Positions 33,989-46,059 are shown, counted from the first letter of the stretch. The stretch: 64,000 nucleotides of DNA from Cichorium intybus (GCA_023525715.1 CM042016.1:82666882-82730881); one strand, 5' to 3'. Numbers and translations: made by a program. The notes: generated from the letters alone by a model not told the origin.

Positions 33989-34744
33989 TGTTGGATTATG
34001 TGTCTAAGCCATGACTTATAATTGTATTTATCTTATGAATAAAAGCAAAGTCCATTTAGGTTGCCCTCATAGATGGAGGATAGATATATAGTTCAGTAGA
34101 GAGAATAATTGATTTATTAATTGTATAATAAATCAATAGAAAATATATATATGGTTTATTAATATATTTAAGTGTTAATATATTAATTAGAAACTATATT
34201 AATTAATTGAGATTTAATCTAGAATTAATTGGATTTAATTTGGAGATTAAATTAATTAGTTAAAAACGCATTTATTCAATAGTTGAATAACTGGCCAGGT
34301 AAAACCAGGGACCAAAAGTGGCGCCACCCTGGAGGCTCCTCCAGGGTTTGGCGATACCCTGATTAGCGTTTTGGTAAGCCTGGTCCAAGTGGTCAAAAGC
34401 CTTGTCCAGTTGGAGGCTCCTTAGGGTTTCAGGTGTAACCCTAAGAGGCTATAAAAGGAACCCCCTGGCACCTCATATTCATGCAATCTCTCTCTATCTG
34501 TGTTACTCTGCTGGACTGATTCTTCCATCACTTGGGTGTGACTTGCATTTGAGGCAGGATACTTTTGCTGCTGCTTGAAAGGATCATAAGATCAAAGGTT
34601 GGTTTTCTTAATTCATCTTTAGAATTGAATTGTTTCCTTTAGGTTTTTAGTTCTAATCTTCATAGAAGAAAACATAGATCAATATTAGGGTTGCATGTGA
34701 ACCATAGGAATTTTTGTGTTCATTGATTGCATAGAAACCCTTCA
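33989..34744 (+). repeat. 5' LTR of copia C
   Basis: TGTTGGATTATGTG...ACCCTTCA. TATAAAAG at 34450-34457. Confidence 0.93.
34450..34457 (+). promoter_or_regulatory. TATA box of C 5' LTR
   Basis: TATAAAAG, repeated in the 3' LTR at 41346-41353 and at the matching place in the LTRs of B. About 290 bp before the LTR end, a usual R-region spacing. Confidence 0.6.
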
Positions 34745-34745
34745 G

Positions 34746-34757
34746 TGGTATTAGAGC
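34746..34757 (+). other. Primer-binding site of C
   Basis: TGGTATTAGAGC, one C-to-T mismatch to the Met-tRNA complement, one base after the LTR. Confidence 0.82.
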
Positions 34758-36028
34758 TAGCTTGTTTTCTTGTGAATTGATTTGAACTGCATGAGATCTG
34801 TTCTTGCCTTAAGGTATTTTTGCGAAAATACCTCCTTGGGAGGCATAGAAGTCGACGGCTTGGCTAGGGTTTCCTAACCCTAGTCGACATGCCCTATTGG
34901 TCCCCCTTGATTGCTTGATTTACTTGCCATAATTGTGTGTTGTTATTTTTGGTAATAAGATCAATTAAAATAACTTGAACCCTAATTGTTTGGCCTGTAA
35001 ATTTCGAGAATCACAAGGACCAATACAGATAAATTAATTTGTTTAATTTGGTAATCTGTAACCTAGATTTAATTAGTTTAATTAATTGATTAATTAAAAG
35101 ACCAATTAAATCAGTTTAAAGAATTAATTAAAATTTTCAAAAATTAGTAATAATTTACGAAAATTAAGATAAAATTAATTCTAAAATATTTTAATGAGAT
35201 TAAAATATATCTTATATATATTTATGATTAAAAGTTAATTTAATATATATAAGAAAATTGGTTAGTCTACCGCTAGTAAGCCTCATTCACAAAACTGTCC
35301 TATAAAGAGGGTATAAGGCGAATGACTATAAAATGTTAGTCTAATGGGTATCTACTCTTACCCACCGCTCTCCTGGTCAGTCAAGTGTCGTTAGCCGAAC
35401 GGGTATGATAGAACCGCTAAGCCTCTTAAAAGTATAATGTTGTAATTGAAAGTACTAGAACCCTAATACAAATCCCAATCTAGTTACTTTAGGTTAAAAA
35501 TGTGAATTGGTGCTAATCCATGAAATTGCACATTGCACTTTGTGGAACGTTGGTGGAGCGTGTGTGGTTTACCGGCACGCCAACTGGGGTCCGCAAAGAG
35601 TCGCAATGGGTTTCTTGATTTTGTCATTATTAACGGAGCGTGTGTGGTTTACCGGCACGTTAATTAGAGATGACAATTGACTTCAAGAGTACCAAGCAAT
35701 TTGCATGGTTATTCACACCCGGTTTGTGATCCTCGGTATCCCAGTCATAAACAGCGGGGCATTCCCGAGATTAAAACATGCTATCGAACAGTTCGGTAAA
35801 TCTCAAAGAAACTAGGAATTCCATTATAATATGATTATGTTTCCGCGGTGGAATTGGCTGAATCGTCATTCGCCTACCTTATAAAATTTGCAATATTGAT
35901 TACGGCATCCCTTTTCGGTATTGTAGATTGTTATTGTAGGATCCTAGCCTTATATTTGTTCTTGGGTGAATATAAGGATTATTATTATTATTATTCTATC
36001 TAATTAAAACTACCTTCTTCTTGTTCAG
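34758..36028 (+). other. Leader of copia C
   Basis: 1.27 kb, non-coding. A 25-bp motif is repeated exactly at 35555-35579 and 35635-35659 (core GTGTGGTTTACCGGCACG). The GGCATCCC block near 35905 and a (TTA)n run at 35980-35995 precede the gag ATG. Confidence 0.82.
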
Positions 36029-37948
36029 ATGTCTTCTGACCAATCCGTTCCCCACTCAAATCCCGGTAGTGTCACCTCGATTCTGTCGTTATGCTCAAAG
36101 GTGACGTTGGACGGCACTAACTATAATGACTGGATCCGCAACATCAAAATGGCTCTAAGGTTTGAACATAAAGAGTATGTTCTGGAAACCGAGCTTGTTG
36201 ATGTGGACACTGAAACCGCTACTCCCGAGGAGATCACTGCATACACTAAACACTCTGATGATGCAACCAAAGTGGCTTGCATCATGATCGCCACTATGAA
36301 CCCTGAACTGCAGCGTATCTATGAGGACTATTGGCCTTACGAGATGCACAAAGAGCTCGCGGAAAGGTTCCGCAAGCAAGAACGCTTCGAGAGGCATGAG
36401 GTTGTAAAAGCTTTCACTAACAGCAAGCCCAAGGAGGGCGAGTCCATCTGTGCACATGTGCAGAGGATGCATGGTTACGTGGAAACGCTTAGAAAGCTGG
36501 AAATGCCGGTTCATGAGGATTTAGCAGTTGACATAGTGCTAAACTCCTTACCCAGTTCTTATGACCAGTTCACACTGGCGTATCATTTGAACAACAACCA
36601 GGCAAACCCAGCTGAGTTACACCGCATGCTTCGGACGGCTGAGGACGGGATGAAAGGAAAAGCTTTACTCTCTGTCAACCCGCCTGTCCTGGCTATTGGC
36701 TCCGGAAAAGTAAAGAAACGGAAAGGCCCTCCTAAGCAGAACTGGAGGGAAAAGACTCACGTCGGGTCATCTAGCGGTGCCCCGAAAGGTAAGTCTTCCG
36801 GAATTCCACATATTCGGAATCCCAAAGAGGCCGACTGCTTTTACTGCAAGCAGAATAGTCATTGGAAGAGGAGCTGCCCAACGTATCTGCAGGATGTCAA
36901 GGACGGTAAAGTGAAACCGTCACAGGCAGGTACGTATTCTATATCTAATAACTCATCTTTTTCCCGTTCATGGGTCCTTGATACAGGATGTGGTTTTCAT
37001 AGCTGTTCTGATTTGCAGGGCCTAAAGGAAAGTAGGGAACTGGAGCATGGCAGACTGAACCTGGTCATGGGCAATAGGCGAACGTCACCTATTACCAAGA
37101 TCGGTGTTTATAGACTGATGCTGAGTAATGGAGTTAGATTAGATTTAAATAATTGTTGCTATGCGCCTGATATGGCAAAGAACATAATTTCATTTCATGC
37201 ATTGTTCAGACAAGGTTTTTACTACGAATTTAATAAATTGAACGGTTCAATTTCAGTTTTCAAAAATGATGTTTTTATATTTAATGTTATGCCTTGTGAT
37301 GGAGTGTATGAATCTATTATGTATGTTGACAATTATGTTAAAAATGTTTTAACTATTGATGCTTCAAGCGGTGTAGAAAAGGCATGTCTGTGGCATTGTT
37401 GCCTTGGCCATATAAACAAGAAACGCATCGCCCAACTCCAAAAGGATGGAGTGTTGGAATCATTCGACCTCGGGTTGGATGATGTATGCGAATCTTGCTT
37501 ACTTGGCAAGATGACAAAATCACCATTCAAAGGTTCATTTGAAAGAGGTGAAGGTCTGTTGGATATCATACACACAGATGTGTGTGGTCCCTTCAGAACA
37601 ACCACTAAAGATGGCACGCGGTTCTATGTGACCTTTACCGACGATTTTAGTAGATATGGGTATGTCTACTTAATCAAGAATAAGTCGGATACCTTTGAAA
37701 AGTTCAAAGACTTTAAGAATGAAGCGGAAAATCAATTGGGCAGAAAGATAAATATGCTTAGATCCGACAGAGGCGGTGAGTATCTTAGTATCGAGTTTCT
37801 CGATTACCTCAAGGAATGTGAAATTGTTTCACAGTTGTCGCCTCCAAGAACACCTCAGATGAATGGTGTTGCAGAGAGACGAAACCGAACCTTGTTGGAC
37901 ATGGTTCGTTCCATGATGAGTCGAGCCTCACTTACAATCCATTTCTAG
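36029..37948 (+). pseudogene. Copia gag-protease-integrase reading frame (element C)
   Basis: 639 codons open. Gag: NYNDWIRNIKMALRFEHKEY about 33-52, QRMHGYVETLRKLEMPV about 148-164. Zinc knuckle CFYCKQNSHWKRSC 270-283. Protease WVLDTGCGFHSC, DTG at 318-320. Pre-integrase LWHCCLGHI...CESCLLGK from about 452. Integrase catalytic residues D515 (HTDVCG), D580 (RSDRGG), E616 (NGVAERRN), correct D-D35-E spacing. The frame ends at TAG 37946 where TGG (Trp) is expected, and a second TGG-to-TAG lies near 38026. Start chosen by match with B and E. Best gag of this family in the window. Confidence 0.92.
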
Positions 37949-38047
37949 GGGTATGCCTTAGAGACTGCCTCCCATATCCTAAATCTTGTCCCAACCAAGA
38001 AGGTTGCGAAAACACCGCACGAGATGTAGACGGGGAAAGTTCCCTCG

Positions 38048-40060
38048 TTGGCACGCATCAAAGTCTGGGGCTGTGAAGCATTCGTGAGACGAGATACTTC
38101 AGATAAGCTCGCAGAAAGAAGTGAGAGGTGTTACTTCATCGGATACCCGAAACAGTCTTTTGGATACTTGGTCTACAGTCCAAGCGAGGACGTGGTCTTT
38201 GTAGCAAGACGGGGGTTCTTTCGAGAAAGAGAACTCATATCCAAAGAGGACAGTGGAAGTACGACCGATCTCGAAGAAATTCAGGAGACGCCCGATGAAA
38301 CAACCTTGGAAGAAACTAGCAACCAACATGAGGAAGAAGTTCCTGTTGGACCCACCGACATTTCGTTGCCCCTTAGGCGCTCAGGTAGAGTTAGCATGCC
38401 GCCCGAGTTCTATGATTTCCATATTACTTCGGACGGAGACACGTTAGTCAGTGATTGTACATTGACTAATTTGGATGAGCCAGCTAACTACCGTGAAGCA
38501 GTGGCAAGCCCCGAGTCTGTAAAATGGAAAGAGGCAATGGACAACGAGATAAAGTCCATGTATGACAATCAAGTTTGGAACTTGGTTGACAATGTACCGG
38601 GTCGAAAGACAGTCGGATGCAAGTGGATCTTCAAAAAGAAGACCGATATGGATGGAAAAGTGCATACTTATAAAGCTCGGCTGGTTGCGAAGGGATTCAC
38701 TCAAACCCCGGGGGTTGACTATGATGAAACCTTCTCACCAGTAGCCAAGATTAAGTCAATCAGGATAATGCTTGCCATAGCTGCGTTTTATGATTATGAA
38801 ATCTGGAAGATGGATGTCAAAAACCGCTTTCCTTAACGGAAAACTGACTGAAGATGTTTACATGAGTCAGCAAGAAGGTTTTGTAGACACTAAGCACCCT
38901 GATAAAGTATGTAAGCTTGAAAGATCAATCTACGGGTTGAAGCAAGCATCTCGCAGTTGGAATCTTTGCTTCCATGAGAAAGTCAAAGAGTTTGGCTTCT
39001 CTAGGAGTGAAGATGAGTCCTGTGTATATGTCAAGGCTAGTGGGAGTATAGTTACTTTCCTGGTGCTGTATGTTGATGACATACTGCTCATGGGAAACGA
39101 CATTCCGACCTTGCAGAATGTTAAGGCTTGGCTCGGGAAGTGTTTCGCCATGAAAGACCTAGGGGAAGCTGCTTATATTCTCGGGATAAGAATACTTAGA
39201 GATAGAAAGAGAAAATTGATAGGTCTAAGCCAGTCTACATATTTGGAAAAAGTGTTAAAGTGGTTTAACATGGAAAGTTCCAAAAGGGGAGAGTTACCAA
39301 TCCTAAGTGGTGTTAAATTGAGTAAGACTCAAAGTCCGAGTACCGATCAGGAAATAGCTGAAATGAGTCGAGTACCTTATGCTTCGGCAGTAGGGTCAAT
39401 CATGTATGCTATGACATGTACTCGTCCCGACGTATCCTATGCACTAAGCAAGGTTAGTCGGTTCCAGGGTAATCCTAGCAAAGCACACTGGATTGCAGTC
39501 AAGAACATACTCAAGTATCTGCGAAGGACAAAGAATATGGTATTAGTCCTTGGTGGCAGTGATGAGTTAAAGTGAGTGGATATACAGATGCGAGTTTCCA
39601 GACAGATAGGGACAGTGGACGGTCCCAGTCGGGCTGGGTATTTCTTTTGAACGGTGGAGCGATCACTTGGAAAAGTTCCAAGCAGGAAACAGTGGCTGAT
39701 TCAACGTGCGAATCAGAGTACATCGCAGCGAGTGAAGCGTCTAAGGAGGCGGCTTGGCTGAAGAATTTCATCGGGGACCTTGGAGTTGTCCCGAGCATTC
39801 AGGAGCCGGTGAAACTTTTCTGCGATAATGAAGGAGCGGTCGCCTTGGCAAAGGAACCGCGAGACCATGGAAAGTCCAGGCATATCGAAAGAAAGTACCA
39901 CTACATTTGACATCAAGTAGAAGAAGGGCACTTACTGGTTAAGCGAGTATCATCCGAGGACAATCCTGCAGATCCTTTGACTAAGGCTCTGAATAGGATC
40001 AAGCACAATCAGCATGCTCGGAGCATTGGATTGAAGGATGATATTAGTTTTAGTAATTAG
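38048..40060 (+). pseudogene. Copia integrase tail, RT and RNase H (element C)
   Basis: IKVWGCEAFVRR, linker, then RT: GCKWIFKKKTDMDGKV, VAKGFTQTPGVDYDETFSP, FLNGKLTEDVYM, SIYGLKQASRSWN, VLYVDDILLMGND, TCTRPDVSYALS. RNase H: GYTDASFQTDRDSGRSQSGW, STCESEYIAASEASKEAAWL, FCDNEGAVALAKE. Breaks: one extra A in the A-run at 38818-38823 (A5 here, A4 in B and E), a 1-bp loss at about 39572 after GGSDELK, and CGA-to-TGA at 39908. True end TAG at 40058-40060 (DDISFSN). Confidence 0.9.
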
Positions 40061-40868
40061 ATAGATTAGAAACTTGTAACAGTATAAATGTAATTGACTC
40101 GGTGATTTTATAATAGAGATTTATAAATGAGTATTGTTACTGCCTTTGTCAATTGTTTATTTCTGTGTTTCTATATTTTCATGTTTAACTTCCTTAATAA
40201 TTAGATTATTTAAAACTCCACAGTCGATCATACTGTTAGGAAGTAAGTATGAACTAAGACTGTCATGAATTGGTTGCAGACTGTCTAAAGAGTTAGACAT
40301 TGCAGTAAGACTGCTGCAACGTTCATGAGTACTTAGAAATAGAGATTTGAGTATTGGATAAACCCGCGCTTAACAGATTGCTTCATGGATTATATCACGA
40401 GCAATGTTAAGACGATAATATCTGGTGATCTTTAAGTGGAGAGATATGATCTGTTATTTGCGATACAAGTGCTTATTGACAATACGAAATCGCACCAGTA
40501 ACTCGGTGCTATAAAACGCATTGTTGTATGTATTTGGACCCGCAAATGTTATGGACATATGAGTAGAAACTTATCCGTCCCATGACCCGATGGGAAACAG
40601 ATATCTGTAGGCCTCTCGATGATTTAGAAGTTGACTGAAAGTGTTGGCCAACCGGGACTTAATTGATGTGTTCAATTAGTAGTTTCTAAAGTCATATGCA
40701 AATCAGAAATCGAGAAACAGAGTGTCACACCAAGATTGATGTTAGTCCATGTCTTGAGTCTGAAAATATCCTGTTGGACGGAGGATCATCAGATCACTTA
40801 TCTTTGGACAGAACTGACTGGGTCAGAGTTCAGACAATTAAAGTCATAGACTTATCCAAGTGGGAGAC
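40061..40868 (+). other. 3' untranslated region and PPT of copia C
   Basis: Non-coding and shared with B and E. PPT AAGTGGGAGAC at 40858-40868 borders the 3' LTR. Confidence 0.8.
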
Positions 40869-41638
40869 TGTTGGATTAGGTGTCTAAGCCATGACTTATA
40901 ATTGTATTTATCTTATGAATAAAAGCAAAGTCCATTTGGGTTGCCCTCATAGATGGAGGATAGATATATAGTTCAGTAGAGAGAATAGTTGATTTATTAA
41001 TTGTATAATAAATCAATAGAAAATATATATATGGTTTATTAATATATTTAAGTGTTAATATATTAATTAGAAACTATATTAATTAATTGAGATTTAATCT
41101 AGAATTAATTGGATTTAATTTGGAGATTAAATTAATTAGTTAAAAGGTGCAGGGACTGGTTTGGCATTTATTCAATAGTTGAATAACTGGCCAGGTAAAA
41201 CCAGGGACCAAAAGTGGCGCCACCCTGGAGGCTCCTCCAGGGTTTGCCGAAACCCTGATTAGGGTTTTGGTAAGCCTGGTCCAAGTGGTCAAAAGCCTTG
41301 TCCAGTTGGAGGCTCCTTAGGGTTTCAGGTGTAACCCTAAGAGGCTATAAAAGGAACCCCCTGGCACCTCATATTCACGCAATCTCTCTCTCTATGTTAC
41401 TCTGCTGGACTGATTCTTCCATCACTTGGGTGTGACTTGCATTTGAGGCAGGATACTTTTGCTGCTGCTTGAAAGGATCATAAGATCAAAGGTTGGTTTT
41501 CTTAATTCATCTTTCGAATTGAATTGTTTCCTTTAGGTTTTTAGGTCTAATCTTCATAGAAGAAAACATAGATCAATATTAGGGTTGCATGTGAACCATA
41601 GGAATTTTTGTGTTCATTGATTGCATAGAAACCCTTCA
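40869..41638 (+). repeat. 3' LTR of copia C
   Basis: TGTTGGATTAGGTG...ACCCTTCA, partner of 33989-34744. TATAAAAG at 41346-41353. Followed by TSD copy TAAGG. Confidence 0.93.
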
Positions 41639-41643
41639 TAAGG

Positions 41644-41682
41644 TTCATCCAAATCCCTCAAACCAAGACTCTAATACCAACT
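41644..41682 (-). other. Primer-binding site and leader stub of gypsy F
   Basis: Minus TGGTATTAGAGT at 41668-41679, three bases from the LTR, 10 of 12 bases as the Met-tRNA complement. The leader is cut at 41643 by copia C. Confidence 0.65.
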
Positions 41683-43953
41683 TGTAACGTCCCAAATCTC
41701 GGGCCAAATCCATTTAAAATCATAGTATTAGTTTAAAAACCATATTAATTTCCAGAAAATATTCACTGAAGGTTAATAAAACATCGGTTCAAAATCCATA
41801 ATAGCATATCCAAAACAAAGAATAGAAATAGCGGAAGTCTAAAATCAACAAGTCGATGCAACGCGGTCATGTTGTGGCCTTCCCCTTATCAGCAAAAATA
41901 CCTAAAAACATTTAACTTGAGAGAGTAACCACAAAGCTTAGTGATTTCCCCAAATACCAGACATTCCATTACAAAGAACCACACCAATACATATTCAACA
42001 CAGTGGGCACCAGGCACAGCCCAACCCTAACGGCGTCAGGCACAATCCGACCCTACTGGGTACAAACCATAATCCAACCCTGTTGGGCATCCGACACGGT
42101 CCAACCCTAACGAGCATCAGGCACCGCCCAACCCTGTTAAGCATCAGGCACGATAATCTTAAGAACAAATCATACTAGTCTAAGCATATAGTTCTACCGT
42201 AGCGTATCTTAGGCTACCTATGCCTGCAGCGTCACACATAGTATAGTGAGGAGACTCACCTAAACCACAAGTCATAAGTTCACACACATGTGTTCTCGGC
42301 ACTCGATCAATAAGGACCTCGTAAATCATTATTATGTATAAATTAGTGATCCAAGCTAATACAAGGTCAACACTTCAAACCCCTCAAAGTTTGACTAAAA
42401 TTCAAATTGGTTAAAAAGTCAACACTCAAGTCAAAGTCAACAGCCGAGCTTAGCGCCATGACCACAGCCCTTAGCATCGCTATGGGACGCTGTCCAGAAA
42501 ACGGGCTTTGTCAGGGATAGCACCGCTAACCCCAGAGTGTAGCGCCGTTAATTTTAGACAGACTAACTTTTCATATTAAGCATGTAATCCATTAAATTAG
42601 GGGCTAGGGTCTTCTAGAACTTATCTATTGTGGTTTTGGATATTTTTTGACCTAGTGTTTGGGTTGGGCATGCATTTGAGATGCATGTCCATAAAGTTCT
42701 CACTTTTATTGATCCACAGACCTAATGGATGAGTTCTGGAAGACCCTACCCCCTTACTTAATAGATTAAGTGCTTAATATGAGAAGTTGGTCTATCCAGA
42801 GTTAGCGACGCTGCACACTTGGGAGACTCACCTAAACCACATAGTATAGTGAGGAGACTCACCTAAACCATACACACACGCGCGTTCTCTGCACTTGATT
42901 AATAAGGACCTCCTAAATCATTATTAGGCATAAATCAATGATCCTATCTAGTACAACGTCAACACTTCAAACCCCTCAAAGTTTGACCAAAAGTCAAATT
43001 TGTCAAAAAGCTAACAGGCAAGTCAAAGTCAACAGCCGAGATTAGCGTCGTGACCACAACCCTTAGCATCGTTGTTGGACGCTGTCCAGAAAACAGGCTT
43101 CGTCAGGGATAGCATCGCTAACCCTAGAGTGTAGCGTCGCTAACTCTGACACTACACTCTGGACATACCAACTTTTTATATTAAGCACTTAATCCGTTAA
43201 GTTAGGGGCTAGGGTCATCCAGAACTCATCCATTAGGTCAGTGGATCCATAAAATTGTGAAATTTATGGATATGCATGCCCAATCCAAACACTAGGTTAA
43301 ACGATGTCCAAAACTACAACCAGAACCTTGCATGGCTTCAAGAGGGCTTGAGCATGCCTTCTACCAAGGTCCAAAAGTTCCAGTAAATGTTTTGAAATAA
43401 GCTTAGTAACCTAGAGCTCCCCAAACTCCAGAAACATAACAAATGGACCATAAACACCACCATTCAATTCTAGCTACTAGAACAAGCTTTAAAACATATA
43501 AAGTTCGGAGCTTTTTAACTTATAATGGTAAAAAAACATGGAGATATAGTTGGATCTAGGTTGTTGATGGCTCTCTTGGACCACCACCCTCCGTATTCTT
43601 CCTCAAGAAATTCAAAAACAAGATATGAAACTAGAATCACAATGGACAACTAGGGTTTATGAGCTAAGGTCTTTTTGGAGCTGTGGAGGCTAATAAGAAA
43701 TCATGTCTAGGGTTTAGTGCCCTTTAAATAGGCTTCAAGCTCCGAAACCTAGGGTTTTGCACTTGCGGCGCTTCGTGTCGCTAAGTATGGTTGATAACGT
43801 TGCTATTAGCTATACTCCGCGTAGGGACTTAAACCCTCATTCGCGTCGCTACCACCAGATGGATGGCATCGCGACGTAGCCATTTTCTTCGACAATGACT
43901 ATAATTTAATTCTTTAAAACCTTTAAACTAATATATGGGGCACGAGCCTTACA
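41683..43953 (-). repeat. 5' LTR of gypsy F (2.27 kb), internally rearranged
   Basis: Plus edges TGTAACGTCCC and CGAGCCTTACA. The minus strand starts TGTAAGGCTCGTG and ends GGGACGTTACA before the PBS. Inside, a block of about 360 bp occurs twice (42238-42600 and 42841-43230), and an imperfect hairpin (arms about 42556-42626 and 42728-42800) lies between. The second LTR would be left of the window, so its TSD (right flank AATTA) cannot be tested. Confidence 0.65.
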
Positions 43954-44050
43954 AATTATTTTCTATTTATTAAATTAATTGGAAAAGATCTATATTTACA
44001 CTAACTAAATATAATATTATTATTAAATTTAACATATGACATAGAAACTA

Positions 44051-45215
44051 GAGAAAATGACTAAAATAGCCTAATCCCATAAGGGTTTTCCTCAAAACAG
44101 TACAATTAAGGGGCATTCCTCAAAATAGCCAAGGAAAACACAGTTGGTAGCCATGGGCTGCGTTTTCCTCATATGGGCTGCGATTTCCTCTTGTTGGGCT
44201 CCCATCGGCTGCGTTTTGCTCTATATGGGCTGCGAACTCCTCCTATGGGCTGTGTAATGGTTGGCTACCGGCCTATCAGCCCAAATATATAAATCGGGGA
44301 AAAAAACGTCAAAATTTTCGATACCGTGGACGAGAAACGATCTGAAATGGCTTCGCAAGATTTTTCTTCATGGAAACAGGTAAGTCACAAATTTGATGTT
44401 GTCTTTATGTATTAATTTTCGTTTTTAAGGTTAGATTAGTGAATGTACAAAATTTTATGCGTAATGTAGAAGCCTCTAAAGCATAAAAAACTAGGGATTA
44501 TGAACTTAGAGAGGAAAACACAGACAGTAGAGAGGAAAACGCAGGTGAGGGCCTCCACCTGCGAAATCCTCATGACCTTTACCAGAAAATTGAGAGGAAA
44601 ACACAGACGGTAGAGAGGAAAACACAGATGAGAGCCTCATCTGCTTAATGCTTAGAGGAAAACGCAGACAAAGGCCTCATCTGCGAAATCCTCTTGAGGA
44701 AAACGCAGATAAGGTCCTTAGCTGCGTTTTCCTCTTCAGCATTACGCAGATGAGGCCCCAGCTGCTAAATGGTCATTTTTTTCCGAAAAACCTTAACAAT
44801 TAAAACGTAATGCATATATGATTCATACTAACGTTGTTTAGAGGTTCAAAGGTAACACTTTCCGACATCATAAATTTTTGTTAATCATGTTTGTGAACAA
44901 ATCTACTGATACACTTCACGTTAAAAAAAAATTCAACTAAATCGGAGTTCGTATGAACAAACTACGAGAGTTCAAAGTTGGACAAAATTTTCATCTAAAC
45001 CCATCAATCACCAAAAACCTCAAGAACAAATTGGAGGAAAACACAGTTGATGCAGAGCAAAACGCAGAGCATCAGAGGAAAACACAGTTGATCAGAGGAA
45101 AACGCAGCCTATGGCTGCCAACTGTATTTTCCTTGGCTATTTTGAGAAATGCCCCTTAATTTGTGTTGTTTTGAGGAAAACCCTTATAAAATTAGGCTAT
45201 TTTAGTCATTTTCTC
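44051..45215. mobile_element. Mutator-type non-autonomous TIR element
   Basis: Left TIR from 44051 (GAGAAAATGACTAAAATAGC) and its inverse ending 45215 match over about 120 bp. A 9-bp TSD TAGAAACTA lies at 44042-44050 and 45216-45224, the size typical of Mutator-like elements. No transposase. The inside is built from repeated GAGGAAAACGCAG/CTGCGTTTTCCTC units in both orientations, including three near-perfect 39-40-bp hairpins (44532-44571, 44655-44693, 44696-44734). Confidence 0.88.
44347..44379 (+). other. Possible captured mini-exon in the Mutator-type element
   Basis: ATG plus ten codons (MASQDFSSWKQ) running into a perfect plant donor CAG|GTAAGT at 44377-44385. No matching downstream exon was recognised; an ORF at 44953 has no known domain. 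It could be chance or a gene fragment picked up by the element. Confidence 0.25.
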
Positions 45216-45224
45216 TAGAAACTA

Positions 45225-46057
45225 GCATACGTTAATTCACATGTACGGAATAATCTACGAAATGGAGAAGCAAAAGTTATAGCAAAAAGAGCTTAGAAAA
45301 AAAACTAGGCATGTAGTGTCTCATTAGATGGTTTAAGCCATTTTTTCATTTCTAATGAAATGGAAATGATATTCCAAATTGGTAATTGTCGCTGTTAAAT
45401 TGATGTTAATAAAACTAAAAGCTTTTTTTAATTTCAATGTAATTTATTTTAAATAGGTTGTAACATAGTTTTTGTTTGATTATACTGCTGTATTATAATG
45501 TTTTAATATAACGTGCTTATTTTTAAAAAACTCGACAAGGTTTTTTAAGTAGTATTTTTGATTTATAATAACTTAATTTTTTATAACTATCATTTATTAA
45601 GTTATATAAAGTAATTAAAGTATAATCTAATTAAGTAGTTACCTTTTACAATTAATTAGATCAATTTACGTAATATAATGACTGATAAAAACACAATTCA
45701 ATACTGCTACATAAAGTTTTTATCAGGTTATCAACTAAGTAATTATTAAATAAAAATAATAATACCATTAAACTAATTTCAAAGAGGCATTTCATTATTG
45801 GAAAAGGAAGATGTGTGCCGAAAGCAAGCTTGATATTGTATAATATTGAAGCATTTTCATGATTTCTTGTGAGAAAAGGTTGCATTCTATGTGGTTTAGT
45901 TAAAGAATTTATATGGATGGTTGTGTTTTGGTTCAATAAAGTCGTTGCATTCTCCTTATTTTGAGTCATAAATGTCAAATCCAACAGTAGAAAGTGTTCT
46001 CACGAAGAGACGTTTTCCCATGCCTAATCCTTTCTCCATGTTTGTCTTCCCTCCAAA

Positions 46058-46059
<2 letters not shown>
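45225..46059. other. AT-rich intergenic stretch, nothing recognised
   Basis: No ORF with known motifs. The 107-codon minus ORF at 45661-45984 has no domain and biased AT composition. I see no repeat boundary here. Confidence 0.5.

Larger units (their letters stand above)
33989..41638 (+). mobile_element. Copia element C, complete LTR to LTR
   Basis: LTRs 33989-34744 (756 bp) and 40869-41638 (770 bp). TSD TAACG (33984-33988) and TAAGG (41639-41643), one mismatch. Plus-strand gag, protease, integrase, RT and RNase H. The 5' LTR lacks about 17 bp (GTGCAGGGACTGGTTTGG region) present in the 3' LTR. Sister of B and E but in opposite orientation, and inserted in F. Confidence 0.92.

Noticed and set aside
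35555..35659. CRISPR-like spaced repeat
   Set aside because: Only two copies, in a plant retrotransposon leader; not an array.
45661..45984. 107-codon minus-strand ORF
   Set aside because: AT-rich, no motif, no promoter or neighbour supporting a gene.
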